DNA from: Arhodomonas sp052060015
Lineage (GTDB): Bacteria > Pseudomonadota > Gammaproteobacteria > Nitrococcales > Nitrococcaceae
Assembly (NCBI RefSeq): GCF_052060015.1
Contig: NZ_JBPODZ010000001.1
Coordinates: forward strand, 310,001-374,000
DNA length: 64,000 nucleotides
Direction of reading: 5' to 3'
Below the pieces are notes generated by a model. That model saw only the letters and a program-made list of their open reading frames with translations, was not told the DNA's origin and ran no database searches. Made by a program: the position numbers and the translations under genes. This document shows positions 36,827-45,730 of the stretch, in pieces (positions within the stretch are counted from its first letter, which is position 1; each line of letters opens with the position of its first letter).

Positions 36827-37264
36827 ATGCGGCTGACCTCCAAGGCCCGTTACGCGGTGACTGCGATGGTGTTCCTCGCCCTGCACGGGGCGTCGGGGCG
36901 GGTCACCCTAGCGGAGCTCGGCGAGCAGCAGGGGGTCTCGCTGTCCTACTTGGAGCAGCTGTTCGCGGCCCTGCGCCGGGCGGGCCTGGTTAGCGGCGTG
37001 CGGGGCCCCGGCGGGGGCTATCGCCTGGCCCGGGCGCCCGCGGAGATCAGCGTCGCCGATATCATCAGTGCCGTGGACGCCCGCGTGGACCTCGATTCCG
37101 ATCTCTCCGGGGAGCACTGCCTCACCCATGAGCTGTGGTCGGAGCTCTCCGGCCAGCTCTACCTGCTGCTCGACGGCATGACCCTGGATCAGCTGGCCCG
37201 GGAGCCGGACATTATCGCCGCCTGGCAGGCCGACGCGGCCGGAAGCGGCGCGCGCGGCGGATGA
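36827..37264 (+). CDS. Rrf2-family regulator, IscR-like but lacking two cluster cysteines
   Basis: The 145-residue regulator has the IscR DNA-binding domain (MRLTSKARYAVTAMVFLALH, SLSYLEQLFAALRRAGLV, GVRGPGGGYRLARAP). In IscR the [2Fe-2S] cluster is held by three cysteines and a histidine; here only Cys98, in GEHCLTHELW, and His101 remain. The region holding the first two cysteines reads VDLDSDLSGEHC and is about six residues shorter. It is therefore probably an apo-type Rrf2 repressor. No iscSUA genes are adjacent. Its end overlaps the convergent tgpA gene by 53 bp. Confidence 0.87.
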   Translation: MRLTSKARYAVTAMVFLALHGASGRVTLAELGEQQGVSLSYLEQLFAALRRAGLVSGVRGPGGGYRLARAPAEISVADIISAVDARVDLDSDLSGEHCLTHELWSELSGQLYLLLDGMTLDQLAREPDIIAAWQADAAGSGARGG

Positions 37265-39185
37265 ACTCCCTGCGCTCGACCGGCTCGCCCCGCTCCCCGT
37301 AGCGAAGGCGTATATACTGGCGCGCCAGCGCCCGGATTTCGGCCGCCAGCTCGGGGCGCAGCGCGGCGGCGCGCTCGGCGAGATCCCGCGGGCCGTCGGT
37401 GGCGGAGACGGGCACCCCGGCCCGGGCCAGGCGCTGGCCGATCATCCCCCATGCGCGCAGCACCGGATCCCGGGGCCGTGCGCCGCTACCCGCCATGGCC
37501 CAAAGGGCGAGCAGCGCCCCGGTGACGCCCAGCGCCGCCGCCAGGGCCAAGGCGATGGCGGCGCCGCTACGCAGCCCCAGGCGTTCCCAGAGCATCTGCT
37601 GCAGCGCGGGCCCGTAGGCAAGGACCCAGTCGTTCCAGAACACATCCACCCGGTCCCAGAGCAAGCGGAGCTGGCGCAGGGCGCCGCCGGCGTCGCCGCG
37701 GGCCATCAGCGGAACCGGGTCATCGGCGGGGAGCGCCGCGGCGAGCCCCTGCTCGACCCGGGCGGGGGCGACCGCGGCGGTGGGGTCCACCCGTCGCCAG
37801 CCCTGGTCGGGCAGCCAGACCTCCACCCAGGCATGGGCGTCGGCCTGGCGGATGATGAGATAATCCGTCCCCGGGTTGGCCTCGCCGCCGAGGTACCCCC
37901 CCACCAGCCGTGCCGGGACCCCGGCGGCGCGCATGATCACCGCGAAGGCACCGGCGAAGTGCTCGCAGAAGCCACGGCGGCTGTCGAAGAGGAATCGGTC
38001 CACCCGGTCGCCGGAGAGCGCGCCGGGGCGCAGGGTGTAGGTGAACGGCCGCTCGCGGAACCAGCCCAGGGTGCGTTCGACCATCTCTTGCGGGTCATCG
38101 CTGTCGGCGCGCAGGCGCTCGGCGAGTTCCCGGGCCCGCGGGTGCCGGCCCGCCGGCAAGCGGGTGTAATGTTGCTGAATCGACGCCCCGGCGGCGGGGG
38201 AGAGCCGGTAATCCGGATGCGAACGTCCCTGGTAACGCCGCGTGCGGGTGACCGGCTCGTCGGCGAGGTACTCGAAGGCCGCGGAGCGGCGGGCGCCCGT
38301 CCCTTGCAAGCGTACCGGTAGGTCCAGTGCGAGCAACCAGCGGCGGCCGTGGGGCTCCAGGGTGATCTCGTAGTCCCGGGCGGGCCCGTTCACCTGTGCC
38401 TCGGCACGCTGCTCCGGGGGACTACGGCGCCGCCAGGTCTCACCATCGTAGGCGGCGAACACCGGCCCTCGCCAGTAGCGTTCGGCGGGCGGCGGTTCCG
38501 GTCCCTCGAAGCGTACCCGGAAGGCAACGTCGTCGGACTGGCTCAGCCGGCTTACATCGCCGGGGGTGATCTCGTCGCCGAGACCGGTGCGGGCGGTGTC
38601 CTCCGGGTCCGGAAGGGCCCACAGCGGACCGGGCAGGCGCGGGAACAGGAAGAACAGTATCAGCATCACCGGCACCGCCTGGGCGATGAGCGCGGCACCG
38701 GTGCGGACGTCGCCGCGTTCGACACCGCTGCCGGTGCGCCGGCCTGCGGCCACCAGGAGTACGGTGGTGGCCCAGGCCGCGACGAACAGATAGGCCAGTG
38801 TCACCACCGTCTGGGTGAACAGGAAGGTGGTGAGGATGAGGAAGTACATTAGGAATACCACCACCCGCAGATCGCGACGGGTGGTGAGCTCCAGCAACTT
38901 GAGGCCGGTCATGATCGCCAGCAGCGCCACCCCCGCGTCCGGGCCGACGACGCTGGCGTAGTGGGCGACCACCAGGGCCACACCGGTGGCGGTGAGGCCG
39001 ATCTTTACCACTCGCCCGGGCCGCGGTCCCCCGCGCAGGCCGGCGTGTAGCCGCCAGGCGATGAGTGCCAGCACCCCGATGGAGATGGCCACGGGCATGC
39101 GCAGCAGGTGTGGTGCGAGCACGCCGGTCAGCGTGGCCAACGCCCACAGCAGGGTCCGCTGGTCGATGGCGCTCAGCTGCTTCAT
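37212..39185 (-). CDS. tgpA: TgpA-type transglutaminase-like membrane protein (DUF3488-transglutaminase-DUF4129)
   Basis: The 657-residue protein has about five N-terminal membrane helices (DUF3488) and a periplasmic transglutaminase-like domain. Its catalytic Cys407 lies in RRGFCEHFAGAF, with His in DAHAWVEVWLP and Asp in RRVDPTAA. Another helix at about 555-575 and a cytosolic DUF4129 tail follow. Pseudomonas TgpA is essential, but the substrate is unknown. The ATG overlaps the DUF58 stop (ATGA). Its 3' end runs antisense through the last 53 bp of the Rrf2 gene. Confidence 0.9.
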   Translation of the reverse strand: MKQLSAIDQRTLLWALATLTGVLAPHLLRMPVAISIGVLALIAWRLHAGLRGGPRPGRVVKIGLTATGVALVVAHYASVVGPDAGVALLAIMTGLKLLELTTRRDLRVVVFLMYFLILTTFLFTQTVVTLAYLFVAAWATTVLLVAAGRRTGSGVERGDVRTGAALIAQAVPVMLILFFLFPRLPGPLWALPDPEDTARTGLGDEITPGDVSRLSQSDDVAFRVRFEGPEPPPAERYWRGPVFAAYDGETWRRRSPPEQRAEAQVNGPARDYEITLEPHGRRWLLALDLPVRLQGTGARRSAAFEYLADEPVTRTRRYQGRSHPDYRLSPAAGASIQQHYTRLPAGRHPRARELAERLRADSDDPQEMVERTLGWFRERPFTYTLRPGALSGDRVDRFLFDSRRGFCEHFAGAFAVIMRAAGVPARLVGGYLGGEANPGTDYLIIRQADAHAWVEVWLPDQGWRRVDPTAAVAPARVEQGLAAALPADDPVPLMARGDAGGALRQLRLLWDRVDVFWNDWVLAYGPALQQMLWERLGLRSGAAIALALAAALGVTGALLALWAMAGSGARPRDPVLRAWGMIGQRLARAGVPVSATDGPRDLAERAAALRPELAAEIRALARQYIRLRYGERGEPVERREFIRRARRFRPRRPARRR

Positions 39186-40126
39186 GCCGGGTGCCTCGCC
39201 AGGGCCTCGAGGCAGCGGTGGCGGTGCTCGCTGCCCTGGTCGGGGGGAAATCGCTGCCCGGGCAGCTCCAATCCGTAGCGCTCGCCGCGGGCGTGGGCGA
39301 GCTCTATCCAGGCGGCCAGGCGACTGAGACGAGCCTCCACCCCGGGCAGGCGAGTATCCTCCCAGCGCAGCCAGCGGTCGCGGCCGGCGGATGTCGCGAA
39401 CACCTTGCTCTGGAGCGTCTCGGAGCCGGCGCTGGACTTCCAGGCGATGCGCCGGATCGGATCACCGGGACGGTAACCGCGCAGGCCATGGAAGTCCTCG
39501 TCGCCGGGGCGCTGCGCGGGGCTCCCCTGGGCCTCGCCGCCAGGCTCCTCGGGCAGGGGCGGCGGCTCCTGTTCGGGCCGTGGGTAGACCACCAGCTCGA
39601 TCGACGGCTCGATCCAGCTCCAGGTCCGAAAGAGCCCGGTGGGGTGCACCGTGGTTACGCGCACCCGGCCCGGACGATAGCAGCCGCGGCGGACCACCGG
39701 ACACGGAACCAGGGCGCTGATCTCACCGCCATCGGGGACATCGCAGTGCACGGGCGCGTCTCCGGCATCAAGCGCCACCGCGATGCGCCGTCGGGGGGCG
39801 GGGTTGACCAGCACCACCGGGTAACGCGCAGTCTCCCCCGCGAACGTGGGTGCCGGTGCGGCGGGGAGCAGGGTAAGGCCCCATAGGTTGCGGTAGCAGT
39901 GGTGCATGGCCGCAATGCCGATGCCGGCGAGTAGAAAGGTGAGAATGAAGCCCAGATTGAGCTGATAGTTGGTGGCCCCCAACCACATCAGCACCACCAG
40001 AAGGGCAAAGCCCCAACCCTGCCTTGTGGGCAGGATGTAGAGCCGACGGTAGCTCAGGCGGGTACGGCCGCCGGTGTCGCCATGGCGCCGGCGGATCCAG
40101 CGCTGCAGCCAGTGCGGCTCCGGCAT
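39182..40126 (-). CDS. DUF58 domain membrane protein
   Basis: The 314-residue protein has two N-terminal membrane helices (GFALLVVLMWLGATNYQLNLG and LTFLLAGIGIAAMHHC) and a DUF58 core (FHGLRGYRPGDPIRRIAWKSSA) in the vWA-like C-terminal region. It sits between moxR and tgpA, overlapping both by four bases (ATGA). This conserved trio is thought to act on membrane proteins as a MoxR-chaperoned complex; the specific role is unknown. Confidence 0.9.
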   Translation of the reverse strand: MPEPHWLQRWIRRRHGDTGGRTRLSYRRLYILPTRQGWGFALLVVLMWLGATNYQLNLGFILTFLLAGIGIAAMHHCYRNLWGLTLLPAAPAPTFAGETARYPVVLVNPAPRRRIAVALDAGDAPVHCDVPDGGEISALVPCPVVRRGCYRPGRVRVTTVHPTGLFRTWSWIEPSIELVVYPRPEQEPPPLPEEPGGEAQGSPAQRPGDEDFHGLRGYRPGDPIRRIAWKSSAGSETLQSKVFATSAGRDRWLRWEDTRLPGVEARLSRLAAWIELAHARGERYGLELPGQRFPPDQGSEHRHRCLEALARHPA

Positions 40127-41040
40127 CAGGGGATGGGGACCTCGGTGAGCAGGCGCTCGGCGGCGGCGCGGGCGGAACCGAGGTCATCCCCGGGTTCCAG
40201 GAGGCGATGGCCGGCGACCTGCGGGAACACGGCCTGGACGTGTTCCGGCAGGACCGCGGAGCGGCCCTCGATGAAGGCCCACGCCTGGGACGCATGGACC
40301 AGGGCCAGGCCGGCGCGCGGTGACAGCCCCGGGCCGTTGCCGGCCATGCGTCGGCTCGCGGCGAGCAGGGCCTGGACGTAATCCACCAGGGCGCCGGCTA
40401 CGTGGACGCCCCGTACCGCCGCGCGGAGCTCCGCCAGGGCCTCGGCGCGGAGCGCCGGCCCGAGCGCCCGGATCAACTCGCGGCGGTCGGCGCCGAGGAG
40501 CAACTCGCGCTCGGCGGCCCGGTCCGGATAGCCCAGGGCCATGCTCATGAGGAACCGGTCGAGCTGGGATTCCGGAAGCGGGTAGGTGCCGGTCTGATTC
40601 GCCGGGTTCTGGGTGGCGATCACGAAGAATGGCTCCGGCAGCGGGTGGGTCGCCCCGTCCACGGTGACCTGGTGCTCTTCCATGGCCTCAAGGAGTGCGC
40701 TCTGGGTCTTCGGGGTGGCCCGATTGACCTCGTCGGCGAGCAGCAGCTGGGTGAATACCGGCCCGGGATGAAAGCGGAAACCGCCGCTGTCGCGCTCGTA
40801 GATCGTAGCGCCGAGGATATCGGCGGGGAGCAGGTCACTGGTGAACTGGACCCGCTGCATCTCCAGGCCGAGCAGCCGCGAGAGCACCTGAGCCAGGGTG
40901 GTCTTGCCGACGCCCGGCAGATCCTCGATGAGTAGATGGCCCCCTGCGAGCAGGCAGGCCAACGACAGCCGGAGGGGGTGCTCCTTGCCAAGGATAATGC
41001 GGTTGGCCTGATCCAGGATGTGGCCCACCTGCTGGTGCAT
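40126..41040 (-). CDS. MoxR family AAA+ ATPase
   Basis: The 304-residue ATPase shows Walker A (LPGVGKTTLAQVLS), Walker B (LLLADEVNRATPKTQSALLEAM) and sensor 1 (PFFVIATQNPANQTGTYPLPE). MoxR ATPases act as chaperones for partners such as DUF58/vWA proteins, here encoded by the next gene through an ATGA overlap. The ATG at 41040 (MHQQVGHILDQ) has GGAG upstream; in-frame ATGs further up lack a site. It is the first gene of the moxR-DUF58-tgpA operon. Confidence 0.92.
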   Translation of the reverse strand: MHQQVGHILDQANRIILGKEHPLRLSLACLLAGGHLLIEDLPGVGKTTLAQVLSRLLGLEMQRVQFTSDLLPADILGATIYERDSGGFRFHPGPVFTQLLLADEVNRATPKTQSALLEAMEEHQVTVDGATHPLPEPFFVIATQNPANQTGTYPLPESQLDRFLMSMALGYPDRAAERELLLGADRRELIRALGPALRAEALAELRAAVRGVHVAGALVDYVQALLAASRRMAGNGPGLSPRAGLALVHASQAWAFIEGRSAVLPEHVQAVFPQVAGHRLLEPGDDLGSARAAAERLLTEVPIP

Positions 41041-41135
41041 GCGCGCTCCGGCTGCCATCGAGTTGCAGCCGGGTTTATACCATAGCGGGATGGGCCTGGT
41101 CATAAGTCGGGCAGGCCGCGGGAGCGGCCACAATC

Positions 41136-41167
41136 AGTGACACGGGTGGTCACTAGACACTGGTGTC
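41136..41167 (+). promoter_or_regulatory. Pair of operator-like inverted repeats upstream of trkH
   Basis: AGTGAC-N7-GTCACT occupies 41136-41154, and directly after it GACAC-TG-GTGTC occupies 41156-41167. Both lie in the 178-bp divergent gap between moxR and trkH, 52-83 bp before the trkH ATG. No known regulator is assigned. Confidence 0.4.
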
Positions 41168-41218
41168 CCGGTGGGCGGGCGGTGTGAGCGCTGGTACCGC
41201 CCGCTCGAAAGTGGGACC

Positions 41219-42697
41219 ATGCCTCCCCTAGCCGGACCCGGGAACACGCCGTTGAAGTGGAGCGCCGTACAACAGCTACTCGGCCTGCTGCTGATGCTGT
41301 TCAGCGCCAGCGCTTTGCCCCCCGCCCTCGTATCCCTGGCAATCGGTGACGGCCAGTTGGGGATCTTCCTGATCACCTTCCTCGTCGGGCTGATCTGCGG
41401 TGCCCTGCTTTGGCTGCCCGTGCGGGGGGATTTGGGGGAGATGCGCACCCGGGACGGCTTTCTGGTCGTTGCGTTGTTCTGGAGCGTACTCGGGATCTTC
41501 GGGGCGCTGCCCTTTATGCTCGGCCCCCATTTGGATCTCACCGATGCGGTCTTCGAATCGGTCTCGGGATTCACCACTACCGGTGCCACGGTCATCGCTG
41601 GCCTCGATCGCCTGCCCCTGTCGCTGCTTTACTACCGCCAGCAGCTCCAGTGGCTCGGTGGCCTGGGGGTCATCGTCCTTGCGGTGGCGATCATCCCCAT
41701 GCTTGGCGTCGGGGGTATGGCCCTGTACCGCGCCGAAACGCCGGGGCCGATGAAGGAGGAGAAGATCAGCCCGCGCATCCGTCAGACCGCGCGGACCCTG
41801 TGGTATGTGTACCTACTACTGACGGTGGCTTGCGCACTGGCCTACTGGCTGGCCGGCATGAACGGCTTCGACGCCATCGCCCACGCCTTCACTACCATCG
41901 CCACCGGGGGCTACTCCACCCATGACGCCAGCTTGGGGCATTACGACAGCCTGGCGGTGGAAATGGTGGCCAATGTGTTCATGCTCCTGGGCGGTATCAA
42001 CTTCGCCCTGCATTTCTTCGCTTGGCGCCATCGCGATCCGGGCCGGTACCTTTATGATACGGAAACGCGCGCCTATCTCGGCATCATTGCGGCCGCGGCG
42101 CTGGTTATCGCCGCTACCCTGGTGCTCACTGACGTGGTGGGAAGTGAATGGGAGGCGATTCGGCAGGCCGTGTTCCATGTGATCTCGGTGATCACCACCA
42201 CCGGCTATGCCACGACCGGCTTCGCCCACTGGCCGGTATATATCCCATTGGTGATCGCTGCTATCGGCTTCATCGGCGGCTGTGCCGGCTCCACTGCGGG
42301 AGGGATGAAGGTGGTGCGCATTGTCCTGCTCTACCGCCAGGGCACCCGGGAGACCTTCCGTCTTATCCATCCTCGGGCGGCGCGGCCGATCAAGCTCGGC
42401 GGCAAACCGGTGGACGAAGACGTGATCAACTCCGTGTGGGGTTTCTACACCCTCTACGTCCTCTCCTCACTGATCCTGACCGGTCTGATGATGGCGGCGG
42501 GACTGGACCTGGAGAGTGCCTTCGGGGCGGTTATGGCCACCATCAATCTGGTGGGTCCCGGGCTGGGGGCGGTGGCTTCGACGTTCCAGGACGTGCCCGA
42601 TGTGGTCAAGTGGCTCGGGGTATTCGCCATGCTGCTGGGGAGACTGGAGGTGTTTACGCTGCTGGTGCTGTTCACTCCGGCGTTCTGGCGGCACTGA
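41219..42697 (+). CDS. trkH: TrkH-family potassium uptake protein
   Basis: The 492-residue protein has the fourfold pore repeat of the Trk/Ktr/HKT superfamily, with selectivity-filter segments SVSGFTTTGATV, HAFTTIATGGYST, SVITTTGYATTGF and ATINLVGPGLGAV. It imports K+ together with TrkA (not in this window), a first response to osmotic upshift that fits the betaine uptake system. The ATG at 41219 is preferred over an in-frame start 16 codons earlier. Confidence 0.92.
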   Translation: MPPLAGPGNTPLKWSAVQQLLGLLLMLFSASALPPALVSLAIGDGQLGIFLITFLVGLICGALLWLPVRGDLGEMRTRDGFLVVALFWSVLGIFGALPFMLGPHLDLTDAVFESVSGFTTTGATVIAGLDRLPLSLLYYRQQLQWLGGLGVIVLAVAIIPMLGVGGMALYRAETPGPMKEEKISPRIRQTARTLWYVYLLLTVACALAYWLAGMNGFDAIAHAFTTIATGGYSTHDASLGHYDSLAVEMVANVFMLLGGINFALHFFAWRHRDPGRYLYDTETRAYLGIIAAAALVIAATLVLTDVVGSEWEAIRQAVFHVISVITTTGYATTGFAHWPVYIPLVIAAIGFIGGCAGSTAGGMKVVRIVLLYRQGTRETFRLIHPRAARPIKLGGKPVDEDVINSVWGFYTLYVLSSLILTGLMMAAGLDLESAFGAVMATINLVGPGLGAVASTFQDVPDVVKWLGVFAMLLGRLEVFTLLVLFTPAFWRH

Positions 42698-42741
42698 TGC
42701 GGTGTTAGACTGCGGCGCCCGGGACCGAGCGGGATGGTCTG

Positions 42742-43605
42742 ATGAATCGCAAGAGCCTGGAGAGACGCCTGACCTACTTGGCCGGCAGGGCGGTGCGGGA
42801 ATACCGGATGATCGAGGAGGGCGACCGCATCATGGTCTGCCTCTCCGGTGGCAAGGATTCCTATACCCTGTTGGAGGTGTTGCGGTTGCTGCAGCGCCGC
42901 GCCCCGGTGCGCTTCGAGCTGGTGGCGGTGAATCTGGACCAGAAGCAGCCGGGCTTCCCGGCGCATGTGTTGCCCGACTACCTCGACGCCCAAGGGATCG
43001 AGTACCGCATCATCGAGCGGGACACCTACTCCACGGTGCGCCGGGTGGTACCGGAGGGGGCGACGATGTGCAGCCTGTGCTCGCGGCTGCGGCGGGGCAT
43101 CCTCTACGGTACTGCAACAAAGCTGCAGGCCACAAAGATCGCCCTTGGCCATCACCGCGACGATATCCTCGAGACGCTGTTCCTCAATCTCTTCTACGGC
43201 GGGCGCATGGCGGCGATGCCGCCGAAGCTGCGCAGCCGCGACGGCGAGCACGTGGTGATCCGGCCGCTGGCCTACGTGCCCGAGGCGTATACCGCTCGCT
43301 ATAGCGAGCTCCGGGAGTTCCCCATTATCCCCTGTGATCTCTGCGGCTCGCAGAGCAATCTCAAGCGTCAGGCGATCAAGGGCATGCTGCAGCAGTGGGA
43401 CGCCGAGGACCCGAAGCGGCTGACCAATATCCTGCGCGCCTTGCAGAACGTGCAGCCCTCGCAACTCGCCGACACGGAGCTGTTCGATTTCCAGGGGCTC
43501 AGCGCCGCCGTGGAGGGTGCGGATCCCTTGGGTGCGATCGAAGACGGTCCGTCCCCGGCCTCGGCAGAGGCGGTGGTCCGGTTCGCCGGCTCGGAGAGCG
43601 GCTGA
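42742..43605 (+). CDS. ttcA: tRNA 2-thiocytidine biosynthesis protein
   Basis: The 287-residue enzyme thiolates C32 of certain tRNAs using an oxygen-sensitive iron-sulfur cluster. The PP-loop SGGKDSYT is at residues 35-42. Cluster-binding pairs are Cys110/Cys113 (MCSLCSRLRRG) and Cys198/Cys201 (PCDLCGSQSNLKR). It lies 44 bp after trkH on the same strand. Length and motifs match the family. Confidence 0.95.
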   Translation: MNRKSLERRLTYLAGRAVREYRMIEEGDRIMVCLSGGKDSYTLLEVLRLLQRRAPVRFELVAVNLDQKQPGFPAHVLPDYLDAQGIEYRIIERDTYSTVRRVVPEGATMCSLCSRLRRGILYGTATKLQATKIALGHHRDDILETLFLNLFYGGRMAAMPPKLRSRDGEHVVIRPLAYVPEAYTARYSELREFPIIPCDLCGSQSNLKRQAIKGMLQQWDAEDPKRLTNILRALQNVQPSQLADTELFDFQGLSAAVEGADPLGAIEDGPSPASAEAVVRFAGSESG

Positions 43606-43702
43606 TCGTCGCGGCCGAAGCCCGCCGGGGGTAGGATGATCGCGGGGGCGCCCGCGAGGCGGCGCAGAACAAGAATTCCGGATCGGCGTGTTGGGGGGCG
43701 GC

Positions 43703-45142
43703 ATGGGCCGCAGAAAGCTCTGGTTTGCGCTCGCGCTGGGGGCGCTGGTCGCTGGCGGGTTTATGGCCACCAGCCTGATCAGCTATTTCGTCGCCCACGA
43801 CGCGGTCGCCGAGCGCATCGCCGAAGAGACGCTGCCGCTGACCAGTGACAACATCTACTCGGAGATCCAGCGCGATCTGCTGCGCACCGTGCTGATCTCC
43901 TCGTTTATGGCCCAGGATACCTTCGTACGTGACTGGGCCATCAACGGCGAGCGGGACCGGGAGGCGATGATCCGTTATCTCGCCTCGATTCAGGAGCAAT
44001 ACGAGACGGTTACCGCCTTCTTCGTCTCCGAGCGGACGCGTCGCTATTACCATCCCGATGGGGTGCTGAAGACCGTTCAGCCGGACGAGCCGGGGGATGC
44101 GTGGTACTTTCGGGTGCGCAACCTGCGCGAGCGCTACGAGATCAACGTCGACCGGGATACGGCGGATCGCACCCGGCTCACCATCTTCGTCAACTACCGC
44201 GTCCTGGATTACGAGGGGGACTATCTCGGGGCGATCGGAGTGGGGTTGGCGGTGAGTGCCGTCACCGACCTCATCGAGACCTATCAGCGCCGCTACGGCC
44301 GACGGGTCTATTTCGTCGACCGCTTGGGGCAGGTGGCCCTGCACGGGAGCGGTTTCGACGCCCCCGGCGATCTCCGTGACCGGCGCGGACTGGCCCCTCA
44401 CGCTACCCGCATCCTGGCCAACCCGAGCAGTGAGTTCCGCTACACCGATGCGGACGGCCACACCATCTACGTCAACACGCGCCTGGTGCCCGCGCTGGAC
44501 TGGCATCTCATCGTCGAGCAGGATGACGCCGCCGCCCAGGGGCGCATCCGCAGGACCCTCTTAGTCAACCTGGCCATCGCCCTGGGATTCACCGTGCTGG
44601 TGCTCACCCTGAGCTACGTCACCGTTCGCGGCTACCAGCGGCGCCTGGAGGCCATGGCCACCACGGACCGGCTCACAGGGGCGGCGAACCGGCAGGCCTT
44701 TGAGCTCGTCTTCGAGCAACTGCGCCGCGGTGCCCGCCGCCGGAACAGCCCGGTGTCGCTGCTGAGCCTGGACGTCGATCACTTCAAGGCCGTCAACGAC
44801 CGCTATGGCCACCACGCGGGTGATGTGGCGCTGCGCTCACTGGTCGAGCGTATTCGGGGGCAGATCCGGGAAGCGGACACCATCGCCCGCTGGGGGGGCG
44901 AGGAATTCGTGATTCTGCTCGCCGACTGTGACCTGGAGGATGCCTTGCGGCGCGCCGAACGCCTGCGGGCGCAGCTTGCCGGCGAGGAGATCAGCGTCCC
45001 GGGCGGCCGGGTGCGCCTGACCGTGAGCATCGGTGTAGCCGAATGCGGCGCCGAGGAGCCGCTGGAGTCGGTCATGCAGCGCGTGGATTCCGCCCTCTAT
45101 GCCGCCAAGCGTGGTGGTCGGGATCGGGTGTTCCGGGCCTGA
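43703..45142 (+). CDS. Membrane diguanylate cyclase with extracytoplasmic sensor and GGEEF domain
   Basis: The 479-residue protein has one membrane helix near residues 7-30, a Cache-like periplasmic sensor (about 31-285), a second helix (about 290-310) and a C-terminal GGDEF domain. The domain has the active motif ARWGGEEFVILLADCD and the product-inhibition site READ five residues before GGEEF, so it should make c-di-GMP with feedback inhibition. The ligand is unknown. The ATG at 43703 follows a GGGGGG run; an in-frame GTG lies five codons upstream. Confidence 0.92.
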   Translation: MGRRKLWFALALGALVAGGFMATSLISYFVAHDAVAERIAEETLPLTSDNIYSEIQRDLLRTVLISSFMAQDTFVRDWAINGERDREAMIRYLASIQEQYETVTAFFVSERTRRYYHPDGVLKTVQPDEPGDAWYFRVRNLRERYEINVDRDTADRTRLTIFVNYRVLDYEGDYLGAIGVGLAVSAVTDLIETYQRRYGRRVYFVDRLGQVALHGSGFDAPGDLRDRRGLAPHATRILANPSSEFRYTDADGHTIYVNTRLVPALDWHLIVEQDDAAAQGRIRRTLLVNLAIALGFTVLVLTLSYVTVRGYQRRLEAMATTDRLTGAANRQAFELVFEQLRRGARRRNSPVSLLSLDVDHFKAVNDRYGHHAGDVALRSLVERIRGQIREADTIARWGGEEFVILLADCDLEDALRRAERLRAQLAGEEISVPGGRVRLTVSIGVAECGAEEPLESVMQRVDSALYAAKRGGRDRVFRA

Positions 45143-45155
45143 AGGAGCGCCGTGA

Positions 45156-45716
45156 TTACGCCGGCTTGTGCCAGCGGTATATCCGTAAGGGGGGGAGGTT
45201 GCGGACCTCCCAGGCCTGTCGTGGCTCGCCGAGCAGCGGCCGGGTCAGCTCCGCGACCCGGGGGCTGAGTTGATAGGCCACGAATCGCCCGCTCGGCTTG
45301 AGCACCTCGGCCACCGCCGCGACCACCGCCTCGCCGGTGGCCCGGTCCAGTTTCGAGAAGGGGATCCCGGAGACAATGACCTCGGGCCGCTCGAGGCCTT
45401 GCTCGTCGAGGATGGCCGCCAGGTTGGCGGCGCTGCCGTGGTGGGGGATGAGGCGCGGGTCATCGATGCCCTGGAGCAGCCGGAACAGCCCGCCGTTGAT
45501 CTCCACGGCCAGCAAACGGGTCTCCCGGTCCATGGCCCGCAGCAGGGCGCGGGTGGTGCCGCCGCTGCCGGGGCCCAGCTCCACCACGGTATCGGCGTGG
45601 TGGAGCGCGGTCTGCTCCACCAGCCGCCGGGTCAGCCAGGGAGAGCTCGGAACCAGGGAGGCCACCTCCGTCGGCCGGTGCAGAAACTCCCGGAAGAATA
45701 CCCAGGGACCGTACAT
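45156..45716 (-). CDS. PmtA-like phospholipid N-methyltransferase / rRNA-dimethylase-fold methyltransferase
   Basis: The 186-residue protein contains SAM-binding motif I (VVELGPGSGGTTRALL), the acidic strand LLAVEINGGLF and the motif IV-like VSGIPFSKLD. The N-terminus (WVFFREFLHRPTEVASLVPSSPWLTRRLV) matches short bacterial PmtA enzymes that methylate phosphatidylethanolamine. Phosphatidylserine decarboxylase, which makes that substrate, is encoded at 57.2-58.1 kb. The lipid substrate is inferred from family only. Confidence 0.78.
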   Translation of the reverse strand: MYGPWVFFREFLHRPTEVASLVPSSPWLTRRLVEQTALHHADTVVELGPGSGGTTRALLRAMDRETRLLAVEINGGLFRLLQGIDDPRLIPHHGSAANLAAILDEQGLERPEVIVSGIPFSKLDRATGEAVVAAVAEVLKPSGRFVAYQLSPRVAELTRPLLGEPRQAWEVRNLPPLRIYRWHKPA

Positions 45717-45730
45717 GCCTCGCTTGCCGC

